Notes: a model not told the origin generated them from the letters alone. A DNA stretch of 32,824 nt from Boothiomyces macroporosus (GCA_027604185.1 JADGKB010000135.1:1-32824), one strand, 5' to 3'; shown: positions 9,686 through 20,377, counted from the stretch's first letter. A program made the numbers and translations.

Positions 9686-10812
9686 ATGCTTTTGTTCAAT
9701 TTGGTTACAAATTCGGTTATGGCGGATGTTTTTATAGCAGTAAACTCACCTGATTGTTGGCCCAGCCAAACCCTAACCCCCAAAAATGCTGATCTATTTG
9801 CCGATTATTATTATGTAGCTGCCCCAGTTATGAATTCAATTCAGCCAACAGCGCCAATTCTTAAACGCCAGGCTGGAAGTGGAAGACCTCCTCCTCCACC
9901 AACTGGAAGTGGGCTGCCCAATGGTGCAAACGGAGGGCCTGGATCTGGCTTTCCAGGAGGGAATCCTCCTCCACAAGGTGGTAACGGTTTAGGGATGCCA
10001 CCGCCAGTAACTATTGGATGCTTTCCTTCAGTAACAAATCCAGGCACTTACTCCAATTGGCAGAATACCTCTTCAGGACTACAGTTTCAAGATCAATGTA
10101 ATAGTGTTACCTGTGATACTGGATGTAAGGTTATCAGTTCTGTCTCAAATAAGTGTGGATCACCATATCAAGTGCCTGATCCAAAGCTTTCCTCCAGGTA
10201 ATTTACATTAACCACAGTCTAGTACAAAGCTACTACAAAAGAATGGATTCAACCTGTTCTACAACTTATGCCTCTAAATTAGTGGTACCAGTCTACCCAC
10301 AATGTACATCTTTATCAAACGGATTATTTGGAATTTCATTGATATCAAAAACAAGTGTGGTTCAGGGATTATGCAGCGATAGCAAATGTTCTGATTGCTT
10401 ACATTCTTCGTCAATTAAGGCTTGGTCTATTCAGTCAGTTTGTTCACAAACTGTTGACAGTTCGGGAAATTTCATTTACAACTCGGTTGGAGTACTAAGC
10501 CTTGGGAGTGCTTCATCTACAACAGATAATAGCACACTTACATCACAATCCAATCCTGCGTCTGTCCAAAATAGCTCCGGTGCTTCTGGACTATCAACCG
10601 TTGCAGTAGTAGTAATTGCTGTTTCTTGTGCGCTCTTCCTACTATCTGCTTTGCTTTTAATATACTTTTATGATATTCGAGGAAAGAGAAAGGCAAGAGA
10701 AGCTAGAGCGCTTGAAAATATCCCACTGCAATCTGAACCGTCTTCATATGTCGCTGGAATGGACAGAGGAACTTTTTTGATGTATTTGGACCGTGTAGAG
10801 AATGAAAAGTAG
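9686..10812 (+). CDS. 12-Cys type I membrane protein, array member 2
   Basis: 368 residues after removing a 20-nt intron (10198-10217). It starts MLLFNLVTNSVMA, a likely short signal, then VNSPDCWPS. A long Gly/Pro-rich stretch follows (PPPPP and GGNPPPQGG), then GCFPS, the VTCDTGC pair, and after the intron DSKCSDC and the remaining cysteines, 12 in total. One TM helix (about 310-335) and the tail GMDRGTFLMYLDRVENEK are conserved with member 1. The intron lies between cysteines 6 and 7. The ATG at 9686 is preferred over an upstream GTG extension. It starts 186 bp after member 1. Confidence 0.84.
10198..10217 (+). other. 20-nt intron splitting the 12-Cys ectodomain (member 2)
   Basis: GTAATTTACATTAACCACAG. 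It falls between conserved cysteines 6 and 7. Removing it yields SSSLVQSYYKRMDSTC, which aligns with the intronless SLTKNYRQKF stretch of member 1. Equivalent introns occur in members 3 (11356-11375) and 4 (12526-12546), but not in members 1 and 5. Confidence 0.88.
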
Positions 10813-10975
10813 GCAATAAAATAATAGTATAAAAATGGCGTGTAATGCTAATATGAACTAGTTATTTAAAAAGTATTCGTTTCTCTATCGACTGTGCTGG
10901 GTATTAACGCAAGGCGTTTTGACAGGCGAATACGAAACAGCCAGTTGAAACAGCGTGGCGATATTCTTTGACCAA

Positions 10976-11946
10976 ATGTTAATATCCATTCTGCTGTATA
11001 GAGTAAAAGGACAGATTGAGATTGGAGTAAACACTCCGCAATGCTGGCCCTCTCAAGCCCCTTATAATTCCTTTTCACAACAGTACACTTTGACAGTTTA
11101 CTATAAATCCAACAAGTCTAGCCCTGGGTTACCAATATCAATTACGCAAGATAACCAAACACAGTGCTTTCCATCCTTGACTACACCAAACACTTTTGCA
11201 TATATTCAAACGAATCCAGTCTCCAATGTATCTCTACTTTACGACAAATGTTCCGGTTTCACGTGCACAGAAGGATGTATAAATACTGGGCTAGCCAACA
11301 CTGTACCGTGCTCTCCGTATTCTTTTTCCAACCTCACATTCGCAAATCAATCAGCGTAGCTAAATATTAATCTAGATTGAAAAAGAGATATTTCGCTCCC
11401 CGTGATACGACATGCAACAGCACTGAAGCTTATTCAATCACTGTTCCCATATTTGATAACTGTACTGCAATTAATAGTCAGTTTGCAAAGTCAGTTTTGA
11501 CATCTACTAACCTGACACAATATCTGTGCAGTGACGCTGAATGCAGGAATTGTACCACTTCTACTACTGTGCAACCTTGGGAAATTAACACGAATTGCGA
11601 GCCAGTGATAGATTTGAATGGTAAAGTAATCTCAAGGGTAATCTCACAAGTGTTTTTGAAAAACCAAGAACCAAATCCGTCTCCTGGACCAACTGAAACG
11701 CAATTACCGTCTTCTAGTTCGCAAGGGATAAGTATATGGTACTATGTTATCCCTGCCATCATTATTGGAGTCGCGATATTACTAACCGCAACCTACTGCG
11801 GAGTAAAAAAGTATAAACCTTTGAAATTAGCTCTAAATAGAGATCGCGGGGTGTCTAGTCAGACTGAAGAGCAGTCTGGAGTGATGCTGCTTCAGTTGGA
11901 ATCCGTTTTGAGGGGATTCCCTACCGAAGTTGATGACATTGACTAA
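10976..11946 (+). CDS. 12-Cys type I membrane protein, array member 3 (tail degenerate)
   Basis: 316 residues after removing the 20-nt intron 11356-11375. The start MLISILLYRVKG is short and only weakly hydrophobic; then come VNTPQCWPS, CFPS, YDKC, FTCTEGC, DAECRNC and PWEI, keeping all 12 cysteines. It lacks the Pro-rich insert. One TM segment (about 255-275) is followed by KKYKP. The cytosolic tail has lost the GMDxxTYxMYL motif and ends ESGVMLLQLESVL-like with an acidic terminus, so it may have lost or changed its intracellular partner. The reading frame is intact. Confidence 0.82.
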
Positions 11947-12070
11947 TAAAGTAGACTTGAACCACGATCTAATAAGCTTACTCATAATTATTTGGAACCT
12001 CATTTTAATGCGCTTTGACTATGTGATCAAGAGCCGCTTTGACTTGGGAAAATTCTTTTTCAGAAAAAGG

Positions 12071-13159
12071 ATGTTTTCGATTTTGGCAGCATTCACTAGA
12101 GCTCAGACAATATCTGTTCCAGTAAATGATCCGCAATGCTGGATATCATCCGACTTTAATACCAATGTCGACAACTTTGCCAACATGTATTACATTACTA
12201 CACCACTAATGACTGACTCTGCTGGAGTTTCACCAATCAAACGAAGCCAAGCGGAACTATTGCAGTTTTCTAATCCTACTACTGCAACTGGCGGACCACC
12301 TCCGAAGATGAGTTTGGGGTGCTATCCGTCATTCCAGAACAATGGATACTATTCTTACTGGAAATATGACAGTGCAACTAAAACCATCTCTAATTATGAC
12401 TATTGCTTAGATACTGACTGCGCTTCTGGATGTGCTATCAGGGGTATGCTGACTTACCCTTCCGACTACAAAGTACCATGTACGTTAATGACCTATATAG
12501 ATCCAGCGGTAAATTTGAACAATAGGTAGCCCAATATTTAACGTAGTTTGGTGATGAATTTCTATCGCAGGATAGATAACAGTTGCACCGGGAGCATGGT
12601 GTACTCTTTGGTGATCCCAATATATAAAACATGCACCAAAATCGGTAATTACTATGGGTTCTCTACACTGTCAGGAAACTCGCTAACTCAAACACTGTGC
12701 ACCGACAACTCCTGCCAAAAGTGTCAGAATTCTAGTGAAACTAATTACTGGCTCAATACAGATAAATGTACAGGAACCACCAGTCATAATGGAACACCAA
12801 TGTACAACTTTTTAAGTGTATTGTATGTTGATGGCGTTGCCCAAAACGCAACTAATAATGGCAGCGGTGCATCGCCAACTGGCGGATCTTCTTCAGGCTC
12901 ATCAAGCTCCTCTATTTCATGGCAAGCGGTTGCAATTCCAACTCTTGTAGCTGTATCAGTAATTCTCGCTGTCGTATTTTTGGTTGGAATCGTAAAGTAC
13001 AAGATTTCCCTTCAAAAGAAAGCCGTGATGGAGAGAAATGCGAGCAGACTGAACCGGCTGAATGCTAGCGCTCCGTTTGTGGAACAACCGACTGAAATCG
13101 TGTCTGGTCTTGATCAGGAGACTTATCTCTTATACATGGAAACTCTTGACAAGAACTGA
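12071..13159 (+). CDS. 12-Cys type I membrane protein, array member 4
   Basis: 355 residues after removing the 21-nt intron 12526-12546. Signal MFSILAAFTRAQ, then VNDPQCWIS, GCYPS, YDYC, TDCASGC and, after the intron, DNSCQKC, with 12 cysteines. A Gly/Ser-rich stalk precedes one TM helix (about 290-312). The tail reads PTEIVSGLDQETYLLYMETL, the family motif. Two in-frame upstream ATGs exist, but the one at 12071 gives the best signal peptide. The Pro-rich region is reduced to GGPPP. Confidence 0.84.
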
Positions 13160-13360
13160 TTTTTTTGTTATTTTTAATATAAGCTATAGTAGAACTTGGC
13201 AGAGATTAATTTTACAGCCACGCTCGAGCTTCCACCAGATTAATGATTAGCACAGATGAGTAATGTGGTCGGATATGCAAGATATCTTCAGTATTAAACC
13301 AAAAAGTCCGACGTGGGAATACTCCACGTAATCAAGGCCCCGCTTAAACTTATACCAAAT

Positions 13361-14260
13361 ATGATTCCGATTTTGATCTCGTCCATAAACTCCATTCTCA
13401 TACCTGTAAACGACCCGCAATGTTGGCCAAGAAGTACCCCAGATCTACTAGAAAGCTATTACTTTATCAAAGTGAATAATACGGGGATAAAGAAGGGAGT
13501 CGTGTACCAACCTGGGCCAGGTTATGCAGTCTCCAGTATCCCACAGCCTGGATGCTTCCCTTCGCTCAACCAGAAATCAACATTTTCATATTGGGACAAC
13601 TCATCGCTGTATGATTATTGCTCTACGCCAGATTGTGCTGGACCATGTGTATTAATGGGCAAAAGTACAACTCAACCATGTACCTTTACAACAATTACAA
13701 ACTCACTCCCGTCAAAAACAATCAATATCGGATACTACACCGACCTGCACTGCAATTCCGAACCGATTTACCAAATACTAGTACCATTTTATGACCAATG
13801 CACCCAAATCAAAAACTCGACGTTTGCTAAATCGATACTGGAATATAATAGTGTAGAACAGCAGCTTTGTAGTGATCGTCAATGCTTGAATTGTTCGGTT
13901 CCGAAAACTACTGATGTGTGGGATCTACCGACTGAATGCACACTCGGGCAGATTTACAATAGCGTACCACTAATGAAAAAAATTGTCGTTGATACAACAA
14001 CTACACCTTCAGCAACTCCAACTAGCACTTCTATGCCAAGTAACGATTCAAACTCGGTCGTGTGGATCCTTTCCGCACTAATAATTCTGCTTGTGCTCGG
14101 CTTGATTGTATTACTGGTAATCTATTTCAAGCCCAAAGTGGAGCCAGATAACGATCTAATAATAAGGATGGAGCCGAGGTCATATTTGGCAGGGTTAGAT
14201 GCACCAACATACCAAATGTACCTTGAATCAATAGAAAATAATTACTTGATGAAGAAATAA
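13361..14260 (+). CDS. 12-Cys type I membrane protein, array member 5
   Basis: 299 residues, intronless. Signal MIPILISSINS, then VNDPQCWPR, GCFPS, YDYC, PDCAGPC, DRQCLNC and W, with all 12 cysteines but no Pro-rich insert. A Thr/Ser-rich stalk precedes a TM helix (about 246-270) and the tail SYLAGLDAPTYQMYLES. It is the last member of the array and ends only 10 bp before the convergent TRM3 stop codon, so the two mRNAs almost certainly overlap at their 3' ends. Confidence 0.84.
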   Translation: MIPILISSINSILIPVNDPQCWPRSTPDLLESYYFIKVNNTGIKKGVVYQPGPGYAVSSIPQPGCFPSLNQKSTFSYWDNSSLYDYCSTPDCAGPCVLMGKSTTQPCTFTTITNSLPSKTINIGYYTDLHCNSEPIYQILVPFYDQCTQIKNSTFAKSILEYNSVEQQLCSDRQCLNCSVPKTTDVWDLPTECTLGQIYNSVPLMKKIVVDTTTTPSATPTSTSMPSNDSNSVVWILSALIILLVLGLIVLLVIYFKPKVEPDNDLIIRMEPRSYLAGLDAPTYQMYLESIENNYLMKK

Positions 14261-14270
14261 AGATGTATGT

Positions 14271-17200
14271 TTATTGAATTACCTGCTGCTTGACATACTC
14301 CCATATAATCATTGACCCAGAAACGTGCACATTCAAACTGCGGATTAGTCCATATTGTGGGATTTCTACTATATGGTCCATTAGAACTAGTAGATTTGGT
14401 GGAATGCCTTCGCGTTCTTTTCCAAGTACCAATACGCTCTTTTTCGGGAATTTGAACTGCTCAAGTGAAACGGAATGTGTAGCTTGTTCAACTCCTATAA
14501 GACTGTACCCATCTTGCTTTAGCTGCAACAAGTAATCTTGCAAATCTGATACTTTAACTTGTTTCATTGGCATCCACTTGTCTGCAGATACACAACTAGC
14601 TATAAAGTTGGGATCTTTTAGAACATTAAAGTTATCCATTACCAGGAGTTCTGCATTGAATGTTTCAAGAGTCCGACAAAGCCCACCTAAATTTGGTGTC
14701 TTTTCAATCAAAGAAGCAACGACAATAAGCGGATTGCGCTTTGTATTGTCTTGCTTTACTGAAAAGTCAAGGCTGGTAATCTTTTCCCAAGGTACAATTT
14801 TCTTTTGCAAAATATCAGACTGGATTTCTTGTTGTTCTTTGATTTTGGTTTCTTGCTTGAGTCTATTACTAGCTCTAGCTTCTTTACGTTTTTCAAATCT
14901 GGTCTCATATCCAGCTTTCACCCTGCCATTTGGATTCATTCTTTTGAAAGCTGTGCATGAAATACGTTCTTCGCTATCCAGTTCGAGTATTTCTATTACG
15001 TTATTGAATATGAACTCCAAGTTCAAATCGTTGAGTGCATGGAACCCATTCGTGAAATAATACTCTCTACATTTTTGTAAATGCTTTTGAATGTCTTTAT
15101 GGCTATTCATGTACTCGACAACGATCTTGATATGCCCAGGTCCAGATTCAACAGTATTGTAAACTGTAGAGATTAAGTATTGCGCCATTACTCTAATGTT
15201 GAAATGGTTATTCGTTAACCAAGGATACAGCAAGTAAATCTAATTTAGTATTAATTACATGTTCAGCGACAAAATTTTGCTCGGTAGTTGCATTAAATAT
15301 CATGAGGAGAATACTAAACAGCGAACCAATTGTATGTGCCTTTTGATCATCCGATACAAGTTTCGTAATTTGAGGTAAATATAATTGCGGATTTGTTACT
15401 GCTAATCTAGTGATTGCCCACTCGATAAACACCCTGGTCTGTGCAATGGTTTCCTTGATCAGCAGTTTTACCAATAACGAAAAATCTGTAAATGCAGAGT
15501 CTAGAAGCAAATGAACAGACTGCCAAATTCTCAAGTTACGTTTGTGCTCTTTGCTATTGATGAATTTTGCATTTTCCAATTTGTCTAATAGCATGTAAAT
15601 GAGCTCTGAATTGTTTTCGGTAGTGTTGTTGAGAATGGTATTTGCCCTGATTCTGACGGTATAATCCAAGTTATAAAAGTTCCATTCTGCTGTGTCTTTA
15701 ATTTCACCAATTTCATCAACCGTAAGGAAAGGTTGTTTTTGTTTTAGAGCAATTAAAGCTTCATGTTTTTGATCTAGAATATCCTGCTCTCTATTGGGCC
15801 CATACAAGCACATTTCCACCAGGATTTCCTTGTTTACATCTTGAATTTCTTTAGCTGCCAATGTAACTATTCCTAACCTTGTTTCACCCCACTTTAAATA
15901 CTGCTTCCACATTTGCAATTGCAAATTTGGATGTTTAAACGCAAGTTTTGTAAATGATTCAATCAGGAATGGGAAATCTTTGGTTGTCCATGACTCGTCA
16001 ATTGTTCGTTTGCCAGCATCTAGAACGGTTTCCATTTGTTCATCAGACAGATTTTCCTTGTAAATGGAATTAAACAAATACCCAGCAGTATAGGAAGTAC
16101 TGCAGTCTAGTAAATCCATTATTTCGCTATAATCCAATTGCATTCGTTCTAGCAATTTGTATTTGATGATATTAAACTCTTTATCTCCATTTTGTTGTAA
16201 AATCTCTTTGGGGATGGCCATTTCCTTGTTGTAGTACAAGCAATGCAATGCAACATATTCAGGGTAATGCTTGTTTTCGACTTTAATCTCTAAACCGTAC
16301 TTTTCCACAATTTCAAAGCATTCCTTGATAATCTGTAAATCACTTGAATGCTGTATTTCGTTTTTCAAAAACTCCAACAAATACTTGTTGTTTGTAGATA
16401 GTTTCATCATCAAGTACTTTTTCGGTTCGTAAGGAGAGTTGAGTCTATCGGTTGTGATCCCATATTTTGACAGAATTTCTATTCCTTGCTTTTCATTTTC
16501 AAAAGGATTGGTTCCATCTATAAAACTTTTAAGGATTTCGTCAATCTTTTCTCTCGGGAATTCAATATTGCAGCCAGATAAATGAATACAAGCCAACAAT
16601 AGCGGAGTATGCTTCTTGTGTAGCATTAGTATAGGTAACAGTGATTCAGAAATCAATTCTTTGAGATTCAGGTGCTTAAAGAATTGCATTTCCTTGTTTA
16701 GCAATTGGTAAATATTCTTCAAGTCTTGATCATCAATTTCCAGCCCATCTTGATTCAGCACATAATGCCTAAGCCCCTCCAAGTAAAACAGAATGGGAAT
16801 TCGAGTAGTGATTAGAGGTAGGATAGAAATCACCATTTTCAAATCTTTTAATCTTGAAACGTAAGATGCCACCATATCACCAAATTCACATTCAATGTTA
16901 CTGGCAATCATTTGGTAAAATGCAGGCTTATCCATATAAATCAATAATTCTCTTTGAAACTCTTTGTCTTGGATATCTAGAGTCAAGATATGCTGGACGA
17001 GTTTCTTTCTCACAGGAAAAGAAGAGTTTTGCAAGCCTATGTTAATACAGAGCACCTTTTCTTAGAATAATTACATTCCAAGGATGTTCAATCCTACCCA
17101 GTAGTTTTAATTGGGGAACAATCAAGTGAATGTACGGTTCTTGGATAGTTTCAAACAAGACAAAGAAATCGTTCATTTCTGGCTTTAACCGTTTTAATAG

Positions 17201-17948
17201 TAACAATGCGTACTTGATTTCATCATCGTTCAATAATCCATTCTATTGTTAAATTGTTCTTTTTTTATAGTTGAATACGTGGAATTACTATAGTTGATTA
17301 TACTATTACGGTTGAATTTACTGTAGCTGAATACAATGCTATAGTTGACTAGTTGAGTAGTTGAATATAGCAATACAGCCAAATAATAATCCAACCAGAT
17401 AACTATAGCAATACAGCCAAATAATATTCCGACCAGATAACTATAGCACAGCCAAATAATATTCCGACCAGATAACTATAGCACAGCCAAACAATTGTAC
17501 TTACTTGAATAAGAGAAATTGTAGTTGGGTTCCACAAATCAACAGTAAATAAATCCACCAGCCTTAGCAACCCAAACAAATCATTCTTGACTTTATCATA
17601 GATGGCAGATTCATACTCCATCATTTGCGGGTAACAAAATGATATAATCAGTCTCGTTGGCTCCATTCCTAGAATTTGCTGTTTATCCAACAACGAAACA
17701 AATTTCAAATTCCTCTTGTTGATCTTTAGCTTGTGCTTGAAAATAGGAGCCAATAAATCCATGATTCCAAATGGCTGAACTCCTTCCCTTTCCTCATTCA
17801 AGTAATCAAACACTGGTTCCAGCAAATGCAAAATTTCCTTTTCGATTCCTCTGCGAATTATTTCCTTTAGTAATTCAGTGATATCTTGGGAAGCAATCAT
17901 CAAGGAAGTAATCCTTAGCAGCTCGCTGTCTGTAATGTATTTTTCCAT
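14271..17948 (-). CDS. TRM3: tRNA (guanosine-18 2'-O)-methyltransferase, Trm3/TARBP1 family
   Basis: 1125 residues after removing introns at 17243-17504 (262 nt), 17037-17055 (19) and 15240-15258 (19). Most of the protein is helical repeat-like sequence, as in Trm3/TARBP1, ending in a SpoU domain. The SpoU motifs are [21 protein letters not shown] and [18 protein letters not shown], which bind S-adenosylmethionine in a trefoil knot. The family methylates the ribose of G18 in the D-loop of cytosolic tRNAs. The segment [17 protein letters not shown] also matches family sequence. It is some 300 residues shorter than yeast Trm3. The start at 17948 lies only 6 bp from the divergent kinase start. 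Confidence 0.93.
17243..17504 (-). other. 262-nt intron of TRM3, carrying tandem repeats
   Basis: Donor GTAAGT at 17504, acceptor CAATAG at 17243. It joins TISLIQ to [11 protein letters not shown] with the frame kept. It is ten times longer than the usual intron here. Its 5' half is a tandem array (17366-17504) and the remainder is rich in TCAACTA motifs. Reading through gives a hydrophobic repetitive peptide and a stop at 17403. Confidence 0.82.
17366..17504 (-). repeat. Tandem repeat (35-38 bp units) inside the TRM3 intron
   Basis: Units at 17366-17403, 17404-17441, 17442-17476 and 17477-17504 (the last partial, merging into the splice donor). In transcript sense each full unit begins GTTATCTGG and ends GCTATA before the next G, so every junction reads CTATAG-TT and looks like a splice acceptor followed by a donor-like GT. 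Confidence 0.9.
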
Positions 17949-17954
17949 AAAAAA

Positions 17955-18705
17955 ATGAATCGCTTTGCAAAGATTTTAATCCCTGGTGGACTTGGAATAG
18001 GAGCCTACTATTATTACCAGTCTAGGAATCAGGACCAAGTAGTGTTTGTGTTAGGCGGTCCTGGTGCAGGGAAAGGAACCCAATGTGCCAACCTGGTTAG
18101 GGATTATAATTTCACCCACTTGTCTGCTGGTGATTTACTAAGAGAGGAAAGAAACAGAAAGGATTCTTCTGTTGGGCAGTTGATTAATACCTACATTGCT
18201 GAAGGCAAAATTGTTCCAATGGAAATCACAATCGGGCTTTTAAAGGAAGCAATGAAGAAGAGCGGAAGCCATCGATTCTTGATTGACGGCTTTCCTAGAG
18301 CATTGGACCAGGCCCAAGAATTTGAAAAACAGGCAAGTACCTTTTAATGATATTCTATTATTGTATCACTGCAACAACCAACCTGTTAAATGATACATTA
18401 CGCGTAATAGAATAGGATATCAATGACAGGTCTAATACTAGGTTTGCAAAGGGAAATTTGTCTTGTTCTTTGATTGCCCTGAACAGGAAATGTTGCATCG
18501 ATTACTAAAGAGAGGCGAGACTAGCGGTAGAGTAGATGACAATATCGAATCAATCAAAAAGCGATTCAGGACATTCAGAGAAACTAGTTACCCTGTTGTC
18601 GAGTACTATGAAAAACAAGGAAAAGTAGAACGGGTTTCTTGTTTAGACACTGTCGAAAAAGTATACGAAAATACTAGAAGAGTGGTTGAGAAACAATTGA
18701 AATAA
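17955..18705 (+). CDS. URA6: UMP/CMP kinase with N-terminal hydrophobic extension
   Basis: 213 residues after removing the 109-nt intron at 18333-18441. P-loop [10 protein letters not shown], the NMP-binding stretch [26 protein letters not shown], the lid [14 protein letters not shown] and IESIKKRF match the eukaryotic UMP/CMP kinase family, which phosphorylates UMP and CMP in pyrimidine nucleotide supply. About 28 residues precede the core, including a hydrophobic [14 protein letters not shown] segment absent from yeast Ura6. It could anchor or target the enzyme, but it might be untranslated if a later start is used. It is head-to-head with TRM3 (6 bp) and ends 16 bp before the convergent repeat protein. 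Confidence 0.92.
18333..18441 (+). other. 109-nt GC-AG intron of the UMP/CMP kinase with internal inverted repeat
   Basis: Starts GCAAGTACC, ends TCTAATACTAG. Phase-0 removal joins EFEKQ to [14 protein letters not shown], matching the family exactly. Arms at 18348-18368 and 18391-18422 are complementary over about 20 pairs with two bulges, so the RNA can fold into one hairpin that brings the splice sites together. Confidence 0.85.
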
Positions 18706-18721
18706 AAAGATTGTTGGTGGA

Positions 18722-20135
18722 TTACTTTAAAAGGATTTCATTGTAACAATTGGTTCTTTTAATTCTTGGTATCACTAGCCTATTGATACTAGCAATTTCT
18801 CTGGAATATGATTGCATTCTGGTCGCCCACAGTAACCCAATAACAATGATAAAAATAATTGCCGAAAACAAGTATTTGTCTTGTTAATAAATCTTTACCT
18901 AATGCAGTGCTCTTAACAATGGTAGGTTGTACTTGTTCAATAAAATCCTCTATTTCTTCTTGCATTGGTACATTTCCTATTCTTCTATTCCTAATTTCTC
19001 TTTTAGATTTAACAGGAGCCTGTTCTTTAAGATTTCTCTTTTTGGATACTGGCGAATCAGATATATTTGTTCTATCGTGATGAATTGCATTATGGATGTT
19101 CTTTAGTTGTTGATGAACGTTGCCTGGATTGTATATTCTATCACTTTTGTTTGCTCCTTTCTTTATTTCCGTTTTATTTTCGTTGGAATCAGGGTCCAGG
19201 TGACTTCTATCATGGTGAATAGCGTTGTGGACATTGTTGCGGACATGGAAATGAGGGTGGTCTGGGTTGGGATTAGCTGTTGCCAGTTTATCCACTCTTG
19301 AAGGTGAGTTTGCATTATTTACAGCCATACTGTCAAGCATATGGTTTCTATCATGGTGAATAGCGTTATGTATCATCTCACGTATACCAGAGTAGGAATA
19401 TTGATATGAGCCTTGGTTAGAAATAATATGGTGATCAATTTGGCCTCCAGATTGTCTTGAGGAATCGACTTTTGATTTTTCGCTTTGCAAGACTGGGACT
19501 AATTGAGGGTATTTCTTTGCCATCTGGTGTAGTTTATCGTCTATTTGATGAGCAATGATGTCTTGTTTGATTGTGTCTTCATTAATCATTTGCAAGTCCA
19601 TTGTTTCGTTCAACAGTGCTTCATTTGTATTTTCATACAGCTCAACAACCAAATCTGGATTATCCAATTGATTGTTTGTATTAGAGAAGCCAAACAGTTC
19701 ATAGTCATTCGATTGGTATTGATCAGAGTGAGAATGTTTATGGTGCATTCTCTCCAGATCTTCCAAGTTGCTTATTGTCAAACACTGCAAAGTGGAAAAA
19801 CAATATGGTTGTAAAGGGTTAGACAGGTGGCAGTAATCAAGATGGTGATACTGGCTCTCTAATTGTTCCAGCCTTTCCAAATCTTTTTCAAACTCTACCA
19901 TTTCATCAGCATAATGGCGCTGTCTTTTAGAGTCCATTAGCATAGTATTTGTTTGCATCATTTCCAAGACTGGTTTTTTTGACGCACCATCGCCAGTATG
20001 ATCAAGGTTCACCTCTTGGGATGTTTCAACTGTATACTTTTTGAGAGAGGACCAGAAATCCTTTACCTCTTCGCTTCGAGGTACAACTTGCACTGGCTTT
20101 GCAGCCACCAGCACCAGTAAAGCCATCAGTTGCAT
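18722..20135 (-). CDS. Secreted or type I membrane protein with three HNAIHHDR repeats
   Basis: 464 residues after removing a 19-nt intron (18880-18898); family not recognised. MQLMALLVLVAAKPVQ is a clear signal peptide. A long polar lumenal/extracellular region has coiled-coil-like acidic segments, two His clusters (YHHLDYCH and MHHKHSHSD), and three copies of HNAIHHDR near residues 255, 303 and 348, about 46 residues apart. Dibasic stretches (KSKREIRNRR) follow. One TM helix (about 416-432) appears only after splicing, then a basic 30-residue tail. The ATG at 20135 is chosen because it starts the signal peptide. His-rich repeats could bind metal, but that is inference. Confidence 0.8.
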
Positions 20136-20377
20136 TATCACTTTTTTTCATTGCTGTTTATTTATATTTTTGTTTACAATAGTAAATATTTACATTCATA
20201 GGAACAATGGCTCTACAATGATAGTGAAAATTAAACAAATATAGCAGGCTATTTAATCACAAGTCGAATAAAGACTTTTCGATGCACACAACAATCGTAA
20301 AGACAGTGAAATTATACACGTATATTAGCTGTACAAGGATAAGATAATATTTTAATGATATTTTTACATACAGGTAA

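Noticed and set aside
17403..17504. Continuation of the TRM3 frame into repetitive hydrophobic codons
   Set aside because: It reads through the donor GTAAGT into the tandem repeat and stops; splicing to 17243 restores a sensible protein.
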